Shown: positions 41,866 to 53,706 of the stretch, piece after piece
Position numbering within the stretch: position 1 is the first letter of the stretch
How the letters are laid out: the number at the start of each line of letters is the position of its first letter
From: Lepidodermella squamata
Taxonomy: Eukaryota > Gastrotricha
Reading direction: 5' to 3'
Assembly (NCBI GenBank): GCA_047495785.1
Contig: JBLDXI010000015.1
Span: 2,790,001-2,854,000, forward strand
Length of the DNA: 64,000 bases
Notes under the pieces: model-generated
The model's input: only the letters and a program-made list of their open reading frames with translations
Told to the model about the DNA's origin: nothing
Databases searched by the model: none
Position numbers and translations under genes: made by a program

Positions 41866-43905
41866 TTAACCAGGCCTTCCTCGTGGCGTTTTGGCCTTAC
41901 ATTGTCCGAATGTTACGCCGTTGACAATTCGCACTAGGGTATAATCGCACGTATAATCGCGAATAGACTGAGCACAATCTATGTCATTACTGCATGGCTC
42001 TCCTTGATTCGATTTTCGACAATTTCCCTCTTGTTCAAAATAAATGTAATCCAACCGACATCTGCAACGACCCTGACTGTAAGCGCCAACCCATCGGCAC
42101 ACGAATGGATAGAGGCAGTTTTCATCCCGCCAACACTCTCCGTCGTAAGCCACGTGGATGGACCGTGCAGCTTGGACGCACCAGCCCAATGCAGCATCAA
42201 ACTCCACAGGATCGCCGAGGACAGAATATCGTGGGCAACTGCATATACCATTGCGACACTGGAAATCTCCAGGACAACTCGAAATCTGCGAAAGGCAACG
42301 ATCGCCATGCTCAAGCTCGCCACAAGCGTCGTTGTCTGCGATGTATTTCTGATTTGGACGGCAACTGCATTTTCCATTGCAATAGGCATCTCTAGTAGAG
42401 CACTGACTAGCATCGCCATTACTGCACGGTTCGCCAAAACGAACAGACCCATACGGTGGTGCTACACATGTGCCGTTTCCGAGGGCTTTGTTGGGAGGTT
42501 CGCATTGACAGACGCCGTCCAGGCAAACGTTCCCAAGTTTGGCGCACTGCGAGCTTGATAAGCACGGTAATCCAATACCAACAACAGCAGCGACGCATTT
42601 ATTCTGCTCACAGCTCATAGATGACCACATCTCGAGTCGGTGGTAAAGTGGCCGGTCCCGGGTCCCATTTAGAACAATATTGCTGTTGTCTCCGCATTGC
42701 AGCGGCGTTTCGCACATCGAATCACCCAAGCTCAGGTTGGTCGGCAGACATTTCGCCCAGATGGAGATGGGCAAGCACATTAGATTTGCTTGACAGTTAT
42801 GCGTCCCTTCGAAATCGCAATAACCCCCTGTTGGTATGTTCACTGCATTCACACATTGTCCGTCAATGAAAGTTTGGTGCGCTGCACAAGCGCAATGACT
42901 CAGGTACCCATCAGGTACAGTTCTGAGGGAAAAGAGCAGCAAATATCAAATGTATGTTATACAAGTCCGTCATGTTATACAATGTCAAAGAACAATCCTT
43001 CAGAATTGCGCCCAGTCCTTGCCATACTACTTGTTGAGTGAAATGAGAAAATCTAACCTGCACTTTAAAGGAGCAGAACACTGCTCATCGTAATAACACG
43101 TTGCGTTGAGTGACAAATTGATTGGTCTGCACCTGGATTCCTCCTTAATGCAACTATTCGGTGCCGCGCACTGAATCGTATCAGTGCAAAATCCGCCAAT
43201 TTCGACCCCCTTCAACTCGTAACAATGCGTTGTGTTGTACGCGTACCCAGCAGGACAACGGCATGTCAAATCAACGCATTCAGCCCCTAGCTTAGAACAC
43301 TGGCGCGAACGTAGACAGGACCCGTTAAGCGGAACATTGGTTGCTTCGATACAGGGCGAGCTGATTGTTGGAGCGACGAAGCCGAGTTGGCACTGACATT
43401 TTCCAGCATTGCATGACAGCGACTGCTTGCATTGCGAAGCGAATAGGCACGACCCATTCACCGGAACCTGGGTGCTCAAAACACAATTCGTTCCATTGAA
43501 GTCGAACCCTGGTAAACACGAGCAAGAGCGGTTAAGGCAGATGAGAGGTTCGCGGCATTGCGTTGAGTTGAGACAAGCGCCGTTGAAGCCAACTAGGCAG
43601 TGAGAGCCATTCGACTGCAACCCCTTAGGGCAGGAGCATTTCAAGTCGGCACATGTCAACCCGGTCAGGCATTGGCTGCTTAGAGTGCAGAATGCGTTTA
43701 GCGACTGATTACTAGGCTGGATACAAGTATCGTTCATCGAAACTACGAAGCCGAAGGCACATTGACATTTCGAATTCGCGCACTCCCAGTTGTCGCTGTC
43801 ACATTGCCCGCCGCCAAGCGTGCAGGGTGAGTTTATCTTCGCCCCGAAAGCTACTGTTGCTTCAAACGCAAGCAAAGCCCCGAAGAAATAAGTAAGAAAA
43901 GACAT
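41866..43905 (-). CDS. Secreted multi-EB-module cysteine-rich protein
   Basis: Two exons (43905-43058 and 42922-41866) total 1905 nt, so 634 residues. A signal peptide (1-21) precedes about a dozen cysteine-rich EB-like modules with the pattern C...C..G..C....C.C..G. Examples are CTLGGGQCDSDNWECANSKC and CLPGFDFNGTNC. Many N-glycosylation sites (NGS, NST, NGT) suggest a secreted, glycosylated product. Such proteins are common in nematodes, but their roles are mostly unknown. It sits beside a short paralogue (44815-45168) whose single module matches its first one (G.G.CDSD.W.C), pointing to tandem duplication. Function not assigned. Confidence 0.88.
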
Positions 43906-44814
43906 TTCAAGTAAATTATACTGCTCGAAAACGAATATTTGCCGTCATTTTATATGAAATTTAAAGTCTGATTTTACGGTGATGAAAAGCATGACTTTTC
44001 GTTTATGCATGAATCATTGCCACGAAATAGAAGTCCACGATTTTTAACTGGCTGAAAGTACCCAATTATTAATGTGTTACTCATATTAGCCCTTTTGTCA
44101 TAGCTTAATCGTGTCGAAAAAATCGTCGAAATTGCCCAAGCTTGCGCTTCTCGCTCTTCCAGAGAGAAAATATGAGTATATGGTTAGCGCAATTCGATGG
44201 GCAATTATTTTTCAGTTTTCCACTTTTCAGTAAATTTGTTTTTTTATGCAAAAGCGAAGCTTTCTAGAGCATTTCCATCACATTAATTACCCGAAGGAAA
44301 ATCATAATGTTACCGAGGAAAATTGGAAACCCCCGATAGGAAAAGTTTCGGTATTATGCCTGATTAGACATAATTGCCCCGCATTTTTCACTCTTCGCAA
44401 GTTATTTGTTTGATCAGGAATTCTCCGGAATAGAAATCGTTCATTTATTTATTTGAAAGCTCATACGCCCAAGAGAGAGGCAGCTTGACAATGTTAGGGA
44501 AAACAACATAAAATTGCAGGACAAGTTCAGATTTAGGACAGGAAAGGTGTTGTAGGAGAAAGCTTCCAAGCTTCAGGCTTCAGCTTATTTAAATCCATTC
44601 AAGCAGCGGCCAAAATTTGTTCAGTGGCTCAGCGGAGTACCTAATAATTCGGTATTTACAAAATGAAAAATTCATTTATACTTCAAAAAATGTCAATTTA
44701 TTTTGTCGAATTTTTTTCAACTTATATTCTCTAATGTCATATTCAGATGAGGTATTCAGGGTATTCAAAGTGGATAAAATACTTCCACTGTTGAACTTTA
44801 CTCAATTCTTAGAG
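43906..44814. other. Spacer between the two EB genes
   Basis: Upstream sequence of the long EB gene and 3' region of the short one. No gene or structured element seen. Confidence 0.3.
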
Positions 44815-45168
44815 CTATAGCTCTTTTTTGCGATTTTCGCTGTCAAGATCGATACCGTCGCCAATGTTGCCCAAATCAGGTGGGCCACGTCGCACACATT
44901 TCAGCTCGTGCGAACACATCAGACCTTCCTGGCATTGGTAGTCGGAAGAGCAAAACTGCCCTATCGGTTGATTTTCCGGTACATTACACGTGCTACCAGT
45001 GCTATCTGGCAGGTAGCCGAAAGAACATTCGCACTTCGATGCCTTGCCACATTGCCAGTGATCGCTGTCGCATTTGCCATCGCCAGACTTACAGGGTAAA
45101 CCGAGTTTTGACGCATTTACCGAAGTCCAGGTCGCAAATACAAGGCAAAATCCCTTTGCTAAAAACAT
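44815..45168 (-). CDS. Small secreted EB-module protein ending in KKEL
   Basis: A single frame of 117 residues with a signal peptide (1-19, ending VNA). One cysteine-rich module (about 22-62, PCKSGDGKCDSDHWQC) is closely like the first module of the neighbouring 634-residue protein, and a second partial one follows (FCSSDYQCQEGLMC). The acidic tail ends NRKKEL. The last four residues resemble ER-retrieval signals (KDEL class), so ER residence is possible. Equally, KKEL may be chance. No function is assigned. Confidence 0.8.
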   Translation of the reverse strand: MFLAKGFCLVFATWTSVNASKLGLPCKSGDGKCDSDHWQCGKASKCECSFGYLPDSTGSTCNVPENQPIGQFCSSDYQCQEGLMCSHELKCVRRGPPDLGNIGDGIDLDSENRKKEL

Positions 45169-45780
45169 TTTTTCCTCTGTAGGCTCAGTTTATCGCAGAG
45201 CTTTCTTTTAATACCTCGTATGACTCAATATTGCGGCAGAAATTTGAATAAGAATACATCAAAAGCGTTGCGATGATTCATCCATTTTTTGCCTTTCAAT
45301 CGACAAGGGAGCACGAACTCTTCCAAAAAAAATTGTTTCAGTATCACCTTTTGATTACTCACTATATAAGCCGTTGGTTGAAAAAGAATAATTTCAGAAA
45401 TAATATCATATTTTATTTAAAAAATGAGCAAAATGAAATAAAATTATAAAAAAATCATTAATTGTTCAGCCACTGATGTTTGAATGTTTAAAGCGCACGC
45501 TTTAATCAAAACGAGGTCATTTCGCCGACGGTGACCCAGTTGCAATTGATACGACAACAGCACGTGCGGCCGCGTTGAAATCAAGAGAGGTCACTTGGGC
45601 AAGTCGCGTTAAGGTGACCTGCCAACGCCCAGCCATTATTTTTAGCATGCTCAGCACGTGCTTAAACATTGACATCTGTCGGATAAAGAATTTCGGAATA
45701 AAATACTTGTCAGCGAATTATAAAAAAATCGCCATTTAATTAATTCAAATACTAATAAACAATAAAATTCGAAAAGAAGT
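45169..45780. other. EB upstream region and nuclear receptor 3' flank
   Basis: No gene. A block near 45540-45660 is relatively GC-rich and contains CACGTG twice (near 45560 and 45654). These are E-box-type motifs whose relevance is unknown. Confidence 0.3.
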
Positions 45781-47339
45781 CTAATTATAAATTACCCTTT
45801 CAGTGGAACGGCTCGATTTTGTCAGCAGCGATTCGAGGGCGAAGTTGAGTAGCATCACGGGTCTTCGAATCACGCTGTCAACATCTTGATGGCCGCCTGA
45901 TAGGGACAAATTGGACGCATTCTCGAGAACGACCTGATAAACATGAATAGCCATTAAAATGGCTATTTCCTGCACCGACGGTTGCCACATGTCAATCGTA
46001 GATTCAATCAGCCTGACACATTCGTCTAAAATCTATAGGAAATTAATTGAAATATTAACAAATGATCGCAATCAGATCTGGCTAAAATTAACCTCAATGT
46101 CAGATAGGCTGCAGGATCCAAATCCGAGGCTTCGATCGAAGCATGAGACAAAGCATCGGCGCTTGAATGGCCTTGAAACCGTGACGGCTTTCAGGCCGGC
46201 ATAGGCGCTTTGAAGTAAGATCGCATCGACTGATTGCGGCAGAGATCCAATTCCGGGTAATTTTTTCGCGAAATCAAGATACAACTTTCCGGTAACTTCA
46301 AATTCCATCGCCATTAAATTCCACAGATTTGCTTCGGGTGTTGAAGATTTTATCGGAGCAGTCGGCAGCTGGAAAAAATCGAATTTGCTAATTTATTTTT
46401 AAATTAAAATAAGAAAAATTAATTAAAGTTAAAATTTAAAAATTTCAAATAATTATTATTAATTTTTAAATTACCGAAGATAAAGATTCGATCAATCCTT
46501 TCACCAAATTTGCGACAGAGTCGACAAGGGAATTCGCGCTAGTTTCTTCGGCTAGCCTCGCGGTCAAAAACATAGGATCGATAAAGGGAGGTGGGAGATG
46601 TGGAGCCATCAAATTGAAGTTGAATTGACTATTGCTTCCAATAGCCATCTCATCCTCGCCATCGGCGATTTTCTTCAATTTATCCGGGTGATTATTCGAT
46701 TGCGGAAATGGCGATGAGTTGTGGCTGCCGAAAGCCTGGCGTGAGTCTTTAGCGTTATCGCTACTGCCCTCACTTGATGAATCATCCTCGCTGTTATTGC
46801 CGCAGCTCACCATTCGAATTTGGCCCTTGGCGAATGATCGAAGCGACGATCGTTTCGCGCCTCGGCTTGCGAGGCCGACAGCAAACGCCTTGGCGAGGCG
46901 GCATCGGCGGCAGATGAGCTTCAATTTGCGCGGCCATAATGACTCGCCGGATTTTGTGAGGCGACTCACGTCGCAGTCATTTCGCCCAGTGATACAGTTG
47001 AAAATGTGAAGCTGATTCTGGTTTCGAAGGAAAAATTTCTTGCAAGCACTGCAGACTGTTATGCCGAAAGAACTTTCCGAAGTTTCGATATCGCAAATCT
47101 GTGAAAATTATTTTTGAAAAAATCCTCCTTAATTTTTTTATTTTACTCACTGCACATGGCGCTGTTAGCACCCTTGTCGGGTCCTCTTGCACCAAAAATC
47201 GCTGCCCATCGCTTGAGCAGCTTGACGATGAATTGCCATGGCAACTGGATCCGCTGCTTCCACTCAGCGAAGCAAAATTAATCCGGCCATCGTTTCGGAA
47301 ATGTTCCAGGCCGAGTGGGTTATTTAGGAAAAATTGCAT
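45781..47339 (-). CDS. Divergent nuclear hormone receptor
   Basis: Four exons (47339-47151, 47098-46475, 46368-46093, 46032-45781), all phase 0, total 1341 nt and 446 residues. A Ser/Gly-rich N-terminus of about 60 residues is followed by a two-finger DNA-binding domain. Finger 1 is C62-x2-C65...C79-x2-C82 with P-box CSACKKFF. Finger 2 is C98-x6-C105-x20-C126-x2-C129. The usual CGDxxSGxHYG is replaced by ICDIETSESSFGITVC. The gap between the second and third Cys of finger 2 is about twice the normal nine. An acidic Ser-rich hinge and a ligand-binding-like helical region (about 270-446) follow, including VQEIAILMAIHVYQ. DNA-binding transcription factor by family; target and ligand unknown. Confidence 0.85.
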
Positions 47340-48971
47340 TTTTTATATATGAATTTTAGGTCACGCTTGAGCAATAGATCGAAGATTTACGAAATGGTGT
47401 GTATTGCATCCGCCTTAAATAGCAAGCTAGGTGAAGCGTGACGCTAATGAGGCGTGACTGTCATTTTGATGAATGATCCTCAATACAGGTACACGCAAGA
47501 TCTCATAAAAGACAAAAGCTAATTGATTATACAAGAATTAGCCTGGGCCTTGATGTTGTGTACTTTGTATAATATGGGTTTTTCAACGTCATTACGCATT
47601 ACGTTAACTTGTTGTCTATGCCGCTCACTTTGATCTTCAGCCTAATGTCACCGAATGTCTGCAACTATTTATCGTTTTGTACAACGATGTGTTGGGTTGG
47701 TGAAAACATTGGAAAAGGAATAAGTTTATACGCATATTAGGCTTGTTAACGTTAGGACATCGCTGCGACTTTTTCCCCACACCTGTCAATTAATTTTGAT
47801 TAGCAACAATTAATTGGGACTCGGAGTCTCGTCGGGGCTGAAAGCGTCTTGAACGAGGAGATAAAAATTCGGAATTTTTTATCAATTAAAATATAGAAAT
47901 TTTCTTTAAATAGATGATAAAAAATGAGAATTTTGAAATTTTAATTAAAATTATTTTCACTTTAAATTATCATGTGAGAAAAATTTATAAATTAATGGCT
48001 CTCCAATTGTGTCGAAGATTTTTTCCGAAAAAATATATTTTAAAATAAATAAATTTTGCCCATTTTCACTTTATTGCTTTTAAATTCCTTATTTTAGACA
48101 ACAATCAATTAGCCATTTTGAGCAATCAAGGCACACCCTCGGAACTTTCATCTGTTGATGACAAAATAATGTGTCTACCTAATTTTTGCTAATTTGTCAA
48201 TTTCTCACGCACTTTATGACGTCTGTAAAGTCCGAACTGAACAGTGGCAAAAATTACGAGAATAGCCGAACTTTTTTGTAATTCAATTCAGACCTGAGTT
48301 CGTTTCTCCGAAATTCTTGCGATTCTGTCCTCGCTATTCATGAAATGTGGACACATTCCCCACGCCAGATTGACACGCTGGGGAACTTGATTGAGGTTAT
48401 GAAGTCATTAACTCACATTCGACCGCCATTTTTAATGACGTTAAATTAACTGAATTAAGGAGAGGGTCGCTTCTTCTCATATAAATTGGACCAATTTGTA
48501 CACGTTAGTTTCTTTTTAATTTCATCACAGCATCAGTACATTCTTGATTTATTCAAAATAATTATTTGGGAAAAGTTGTCCTAATATTTACGCTGAAAGA
48601 AATTCCAGCCCTAAATTAGCTACATCGGTTTTCTCCGATTTCCGTGATTCTAAAATTCTAAAAAAAAGATGAAAATAATTGATGAACTCGTTTGCAGGGT
48701 CAACTCGTGTCCGTTGTCCGGAATTAGGTCATGTTTCGTGCAAATACCGTGCTCGCTGAACACCTTTCCGGCCGCATCAAAATGCGCGTGCGGAAAGGTC
48801 ACAAAGTCTGCCGTCTATTGCGTAGAGGAAGTTTCCAGAAGCGTTGGTACCATCTTGAACAAAAGCCTCCAGATTTTCGTAACACACAAACGGCGGCCGC
48901 AATGAATCATTTATAATTTCATAAATACTCGGGCAATTGTTGAAATTTTAAGGTATAATACATAAAGAAAT
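47340..48971. promoter_or_regulatory. Divergent upstream region of the nuclear receptor and PLP enzyme 1
   Basis: The two genes start back to back at 47339 (-) and 48972 (+). The interval is AT-rich. A small plus-strand frame at 48731-48916 (basic, 61 codons) ends about 55 bp before the PLP gene ATG. It could be an upstream ORF or a 5' exon but has no recognisable homology. Confidence 0.35.
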
Positions 48972-51092
48972 ATGCCGAGCGTCACTGCTACGAGTTCTTC
49001 AAGCCATGTCGACAAAAATGGGCTTATTGATGATTTCGGCGATAGCTTTGACGAAAATCATCGTAATTTCATCGAAGACCAGTTCAATTTTCTCAATAAA
49101 AATGTCGCGTTTTGCAACTACGGCTCATTTGGCGTTGTTCCAAAAGACGTTTTAGACACCCAATTCAAGTAATAAATCTCACAGATTTTCTGCTGCTTTA
49201 TTTACAACCGATTTCTTCGCAGATTTATGCGAGAGGTGGAAGCTGATCCTGATCTTTGGATGCGATCGACGAGTATGGACCACTGGCTGGCGAATAGAGC
49301 TGCGATTTCAAATTTTCTGAACACATCCCCGGCGAATATTGCTTTCGTTACCAACACAACTTCGGCTGTGAATTGCGTTCTGGCGACCATAGACTGGCAC
49401 GAGGGCGATGTCATTATCCTGACTAATTGGACATTCTCTACAGTCCGAGTTGCTTGCGAAGATGTATGCATGCGACACAACGGTAATTTTCTAATTAATT
49501 TTTTTATTATTGAGGTTCCAGCTCATAATTTTACGGATTTTTTTCGACTCTGGCCTAATCTCATTTCTCCATCGATTTTTTTTTTAAATTTTCGGGTTCA
49601 TTTTTATTGGAGTTTTTTTCCAATATGTATTGATTTTCTGGAGTCGGATATCGGGAAAATCACTGATTTGTAAAATCGATATCGAAAATCGATATATCGG
49701 CTCTACATGCAGAATTTGGAATTATTGATTAGCCATTCAAAGAAGAGTTAGCAACTCTAAAACCAATAGATTTCAAGGATTTCGAGGAAATCTAGTGTTA
49801 GAGCCTCAAATATCAAACCCTACGTTAAAGATGCGCGCTTGGCAAATCCAATTTAATTTGTTTGTGAATGTTTTGTTAAATTTTAGGGACAGTGAGCATT
49901 CACACTATCGACATCCCTTACCCGATACCCAGCGATAATTACTTAATCGAAGCTTTTACAAATGCGGTTGACCTAATTTCTGATTCGAGTCGGGGAAGCA
50001 AGACGCCTCGGTTGGCGATTGTAGACGCAATTAGCAGCCAGCCGGCTATTTTGTTCCCGTATCGAGAAATAACGCATCGATTGATGCAGAAAGGCGTACT
50101 GGTCATGGTCGACGGCGCCCAAGCTCCTGGGCAGATTGACGTCGACTTGGATTCGTTAAATGCGGATTTCTTCGCAGGTAATTCTATTAAATGTTACCTG
50201 AAATTTTTGTTTCACCGAAATTTTTTCCAGGAAATCTTCATAAATGGCTGTTTTGCCCAAAAGGAACGGCTGTTATCTACGTCGCCCCTAAACACCAAGC
50301 AACTATTCGTGCACCTGTGGTGTCCATGTCAGGCTGCCTCCTAAACCGTAATTCTAATGAAATGTTTTATGAAATATTTTATTTTTAATTCAATATTTAA
50401 GGCGGTTGCAAACTCGAGGATCTACTTGCTACTCATTTTTTCTGGCAGGGAACATCAAACAATACAAGCTTTGCCTGCGTTAAGGCGGCACTTGATTTCG
50501 TGGAAAAAATCGGCGGTTTGGTAAGCGAATTATTTGATTTTAGTGAAAATTTGAAAAAATTTAATTTGTGGGAATTTTCAAATATTTTGATTTTAAATTT
50601 TAATTTAATAATAAAAAAATTCAAAAAAGTTGATCAATTACCCAGAAAATCGAATTTCAAATTTTAAATTTTATGCAAATTTAAGAATATTTCAATTTTT
50701 TTTCCCAGGCCAGAATCCAGGAATATAACAGCCGGTTATCAGATTTCGCTGCCCGGTTGCTTGTGAACGAATGTCCGCAAGCTTGCCGCCCCTTCGAACT
50801 GCCACTCAGTCTCGTCGCGCCATTCATGCGCAACGTCATCGTCACGGCTCCGCATTTAGCGCCTAATTACACTGAATTTGTTCAACGCGACATGTATCAA
50901 CGCTGCAAGGTCTGGACAGCTGTGTCTGGCTTCAAAAGTAAACTGATAGTCGATGAGGAGGGTGCGAATAATCAAGGCCTTAAAATGATATTCAGAATAT
51001 CGGCGCAAATTTGCAATCGATTGGAACATTATCACCGCCTGGCTGGTGCCATAAACCAACTTTTTGTTGACAATAATGACACCAAGGAATAA
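48972..51092 (+). CDS. Class-V PLP-dependent enzyme (isopenicillin-N-epimerase-like), copy 1
   Basis: Six exons (48972-49168, 49223-49482, 49887-50177, 50231-50347, 50402-50520, 50709-51092) give 455 residues with consistent phases. The fold is aspartate-aminotransferase type I, class V: CNYGSFGVVPK at the N-terminus, FVTNTTSAVN in the cofactor phosphate region, MVDGAQAPGQ with the PLP-pyridine Asp, and GNLHKW with Schiff-base Lys254. The C-terminal small domain starts after KIGG. Proteins annotated isopenicillin N epimerase/ergothioneine-type lyases share this arrangement; the actual substrate cannot be read. AATAAA is at 51155-51160. A close paralogue follows in tandem. Intron 2 carries a copy of the ATCACTGATTTGT repeat. 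Confidence 0.9.
49650..49705. repeat. Dispersed repeat fragment in PLP-1 intron 2
   Basis: GGATATCGGGAAAATCACTG continues into ATTTGTAAAATCGATATCG. This matches the arm of the inverted-repeat element at 32310-32712 and a fragment near 24890-24925. Confidence 0.6.
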
Positions 51093-51520
51093 TAGCTAAT
51101 GTTCTCAGTTTCATCATTATTTCGGTTTCAAGGTGTTGGGCTTTTGTTTGGAGGAATAAAAAAAATGAGCGAAAAAAACTCGTTAAACTCTTCTATGCGC
51201 TGTGATGGTTTTAATGCACCTGACAAAGAAAAAGCTGAGCTGGTGCAATGACACGCCAGTTTTTTCGCCGTACACACCTGGTGACCTTACCTTGAGAATT
51301 TTAGCATGTTTTTACAATAAAAGTGCACTCTTTTCAGACAAATTGCGAGCTTTTTTTTACTGCATGCAATTAAAACCTCTTTTTAACATTCGTCTCATAT
51401 AGCCAACAGAAAAGTCAAGTTTCTTCAAATTTTCCAGCGTTTTCTGGCTAATATTAAAAGAAACAAATTCACCTAAGGTTCCGCAGTTCCGCCAATAATT
51501 TTAGTAATTTAAAAGCTATA
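51093..51520. other. Spacer between the tandem PLP genes
   Basis: Holds the 3' end of copy 1 (AATAAA at 51155) and the promoter side of copy 2. No gene seen. Confidence 0.4.
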
Positions 51521-53706
51521 ATGACGTTCAACGATCCATTCGATTCGGCGAAAAGAGCTTACATCGATGATCAATTCGGATTCCTCGACAAGTCCGTTTC
51601 GTTTTGTAACTATGGAAGCTTTGGCGTCGTTCCAAAATCCGTCCTTCACCAACAATTCGCCTTTATGACGGAAACAGAAAGCGATCCGGACAGGTATTTT
51701 CCTAATTTAATTTTTCTGTAATTTTTGAAGCTCGATAATTTAATTTTCTGTGATTTTTTAATATTTTTATTATTTTTTATTACATCATTAAAAAAATTTA
51801 ATTAGCAATAGAGTAATTTCCGGCTTGTTCCTTTGCAACCATTATGCATCTTAATTTATCTGCTTATTTCAAGGTGGATGAGGTCAAGTTCGATCACTCA
51901 TTGGATTGATAACCGTAACGCAGTCGCGCCTTATTTCGGCACAGCCGCGAAAAATCTCGCTTTCGTCATCAACACAACCGGAGCTGTAAACGCAATTCTA
52001 TCCTCGATCAACTGGAAAAACGGCGATGTTATCATCATCACCGACTGGACCTTTTCATCCATCAAGTCCGTCTGCGAGGATTTAGTCTCGCGCCATGATG
52101 GCGTTGAACTCTACCGCGTTGAGTTGCCGTACCCTATTCACGGCAAAAAGTGCCTTATCAACGCGTTTAATACCGCTGTTGATCGAATTGTTGAGTCTGG
52201 GCGTAATCCTCGCATTGCTATTGTTGACTCGGTTAGCTCCATGCCAGCGGTAACTTTCCCGTACGAGGAAATTACGAAAAAATTAAGCGATCGCGGCGTT
52301 GAGGTGATGATCGATGGCGCCCATGCGCCCGGTCAGGTGCCTATCGACCTTGACACCCTGGGCGCGGATTATTTCGCCGGAAATCTTCACAAATGGTTCT
52401 TCTGTCCAAAAGGCACAGCTGTTCTATACGTCGCACCAAAGCATCAATATGCAATCCGGGCGCCTATTGTTTCAATGTCCGGATGTAAAGTTTTTAAGGA
52501 GGAGTTTTTAAATTAAGTAGTTGATCTTTTGAAGGTGCGCTTAATCATGACGCGAAACTCGATGATTTTCTGGCAACGCACTTCTTCTGGCAGGGCACGT
52601 CGAACAACACGAGCTTCGCTTGTGTTAAAAAAGCTATTGACTTCATCGAGACAGTTGGCGGTTTGGTGAGTGCCAAATTTGAGATAATTAAGTGGTCTTG
52701 TCATTTAGCTGTTTTTGTCTTTACAAAACGCGAAAGACGCGCGACAAAAATATTAGCGCGTTCGAAACTAGCGCTAGTTTTTTAACGCGCGCTATTTTCC
52801 CGGAAAAAAATCACGAAAAAATTGATCATGATCACATAATTTTTAGCGATTTTTTGCATTTATTTACGCTGATCACTAAAAGCGCCGCCGTTCAGTTTTA
52901 TTATCACGTTGTGAGCCGATGGGCGGAGCTTGCGAGATGATGACGCAATGATTCATACCCGGTCATACCAGTGTGCATACGCAAATTAGCGACCCGGCTG
53001 GCAGTGCGCGCACTCCAAGACCCCGGCAAAAAAATTTTTCAAAAAAAGTATCGCTTCTCGGCCTTTTTGGCTATGATCAAAGTGTAGTATCTGTTCTTTG
53101 TAGTTTAATATCTACAACGGCCTCCATGTGGGGCCTACGATATTAGCCCTATTTTTGGCTAGCCGGGCGGGAGCAGCCAGCTTGCTGGACCCCGTCCACG
53201 AGTCGGCCCGGTATTGCAGTACCTCCGGGATTCGGCTCACCCCCTGAAACATGGGGGAATGAAAACTAAAAACAAATATCTGAAATAGACTGATTAAATT
53301 GATTTTTTTTTTAATTTATCAGGACACCATAATGAAATACAACAAAGACCTGTCGACCGTAGCCGCTCGGCTGATTTTGGAGAAATGCCCCGGAACAACA
53401 CGATTCGATATTGCACCTAGCGTTGCGGCGCCGTTCATGCAGAACATAATCGCACGGCCGTACAAAACGCACGCGCACGCGGCCGACTTCATCCAGGTCG
53501 ATTTGTACCGGCGCCATCGCGTCTGGACAGCGGCGGCACGCTTCAAGGACGCCGACGCGTTGATCCACGGCGACGAGCCGGTTTTATTCCGCCTTTCAAC
53601 GCAAATTTGCAACAAGGTGGAAGACTACGAACGCCTGGCTGTTGCCCTCGAACAGTTTATTGTCGAAGGGCCTGATGCTGTTCACGCGGCTGCGAATCAG
53701 CAGTGA
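51521..53706 (+). CDS. Class-V PLP-dependent enzyme, copy 2
   Basis: Four exons (51521-51693, 51874-52484, 52535-52665, 53323-53706) give 432 residues in phase. It is closely related to copy 1 throughout: CNYGSFGVVPK, NTTGAVNAIL, MIDGAHAPGQ, GNLHKW with Lys231, and THFFWQGTSNNTSFACVK. The final coding exon is exactly 384 nt in both genes. Two introns of copy 1 (after RHN and after DFFA) are absent here, and the copy-1 intron after GCLLN corresponds to one a few codons earlier here (after MSG). The last intron holds a U2 snRNA gene. Exon 1 is shorter at the N-terminus. Cytosolic location is inferred from the lack of a signal peptide. Possible poly(A) signal AATAAA at 53954-53959. Confidence 0.9.
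53050..53243 (+). ncRNA. U2: U2 spliceosomal snRNA
   Basis: The RNA begins ATCGCTTCTCGGCC. The branch-point-recognition GTAGTA lies in AAAGTGTAGTATCTGTTC, followed by the stem IIa/b region and TTTAATATCT. An Sm-like site CTATTTTTGG follows, then stem III/IV with GGTATTGCAGTACCTCCGGG, matching the conserved U2 3' domain. Length about 194 nt fits U2. It differs from the common form by GGCTATGATC instead of GGCTAAGATC, and by an extra T in the first loop, so it may be a variant or a young pseudogene. It lies in the last intron of PLP copy 2, same strand. Confidence 0.9.

Noticed and set aside
41979-42558. Overlapping ORFs of 157 and 184 codons
   Set aside because: Other-frame shadows of the EB-module gene; they lack its regular cysteine pattern.
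48669-48905. Cysteine-containing 78-codon ORF
   Set aside because: It overlaps another frame, has no signal peptide, and is better read as 5' flank of the PLP gene.
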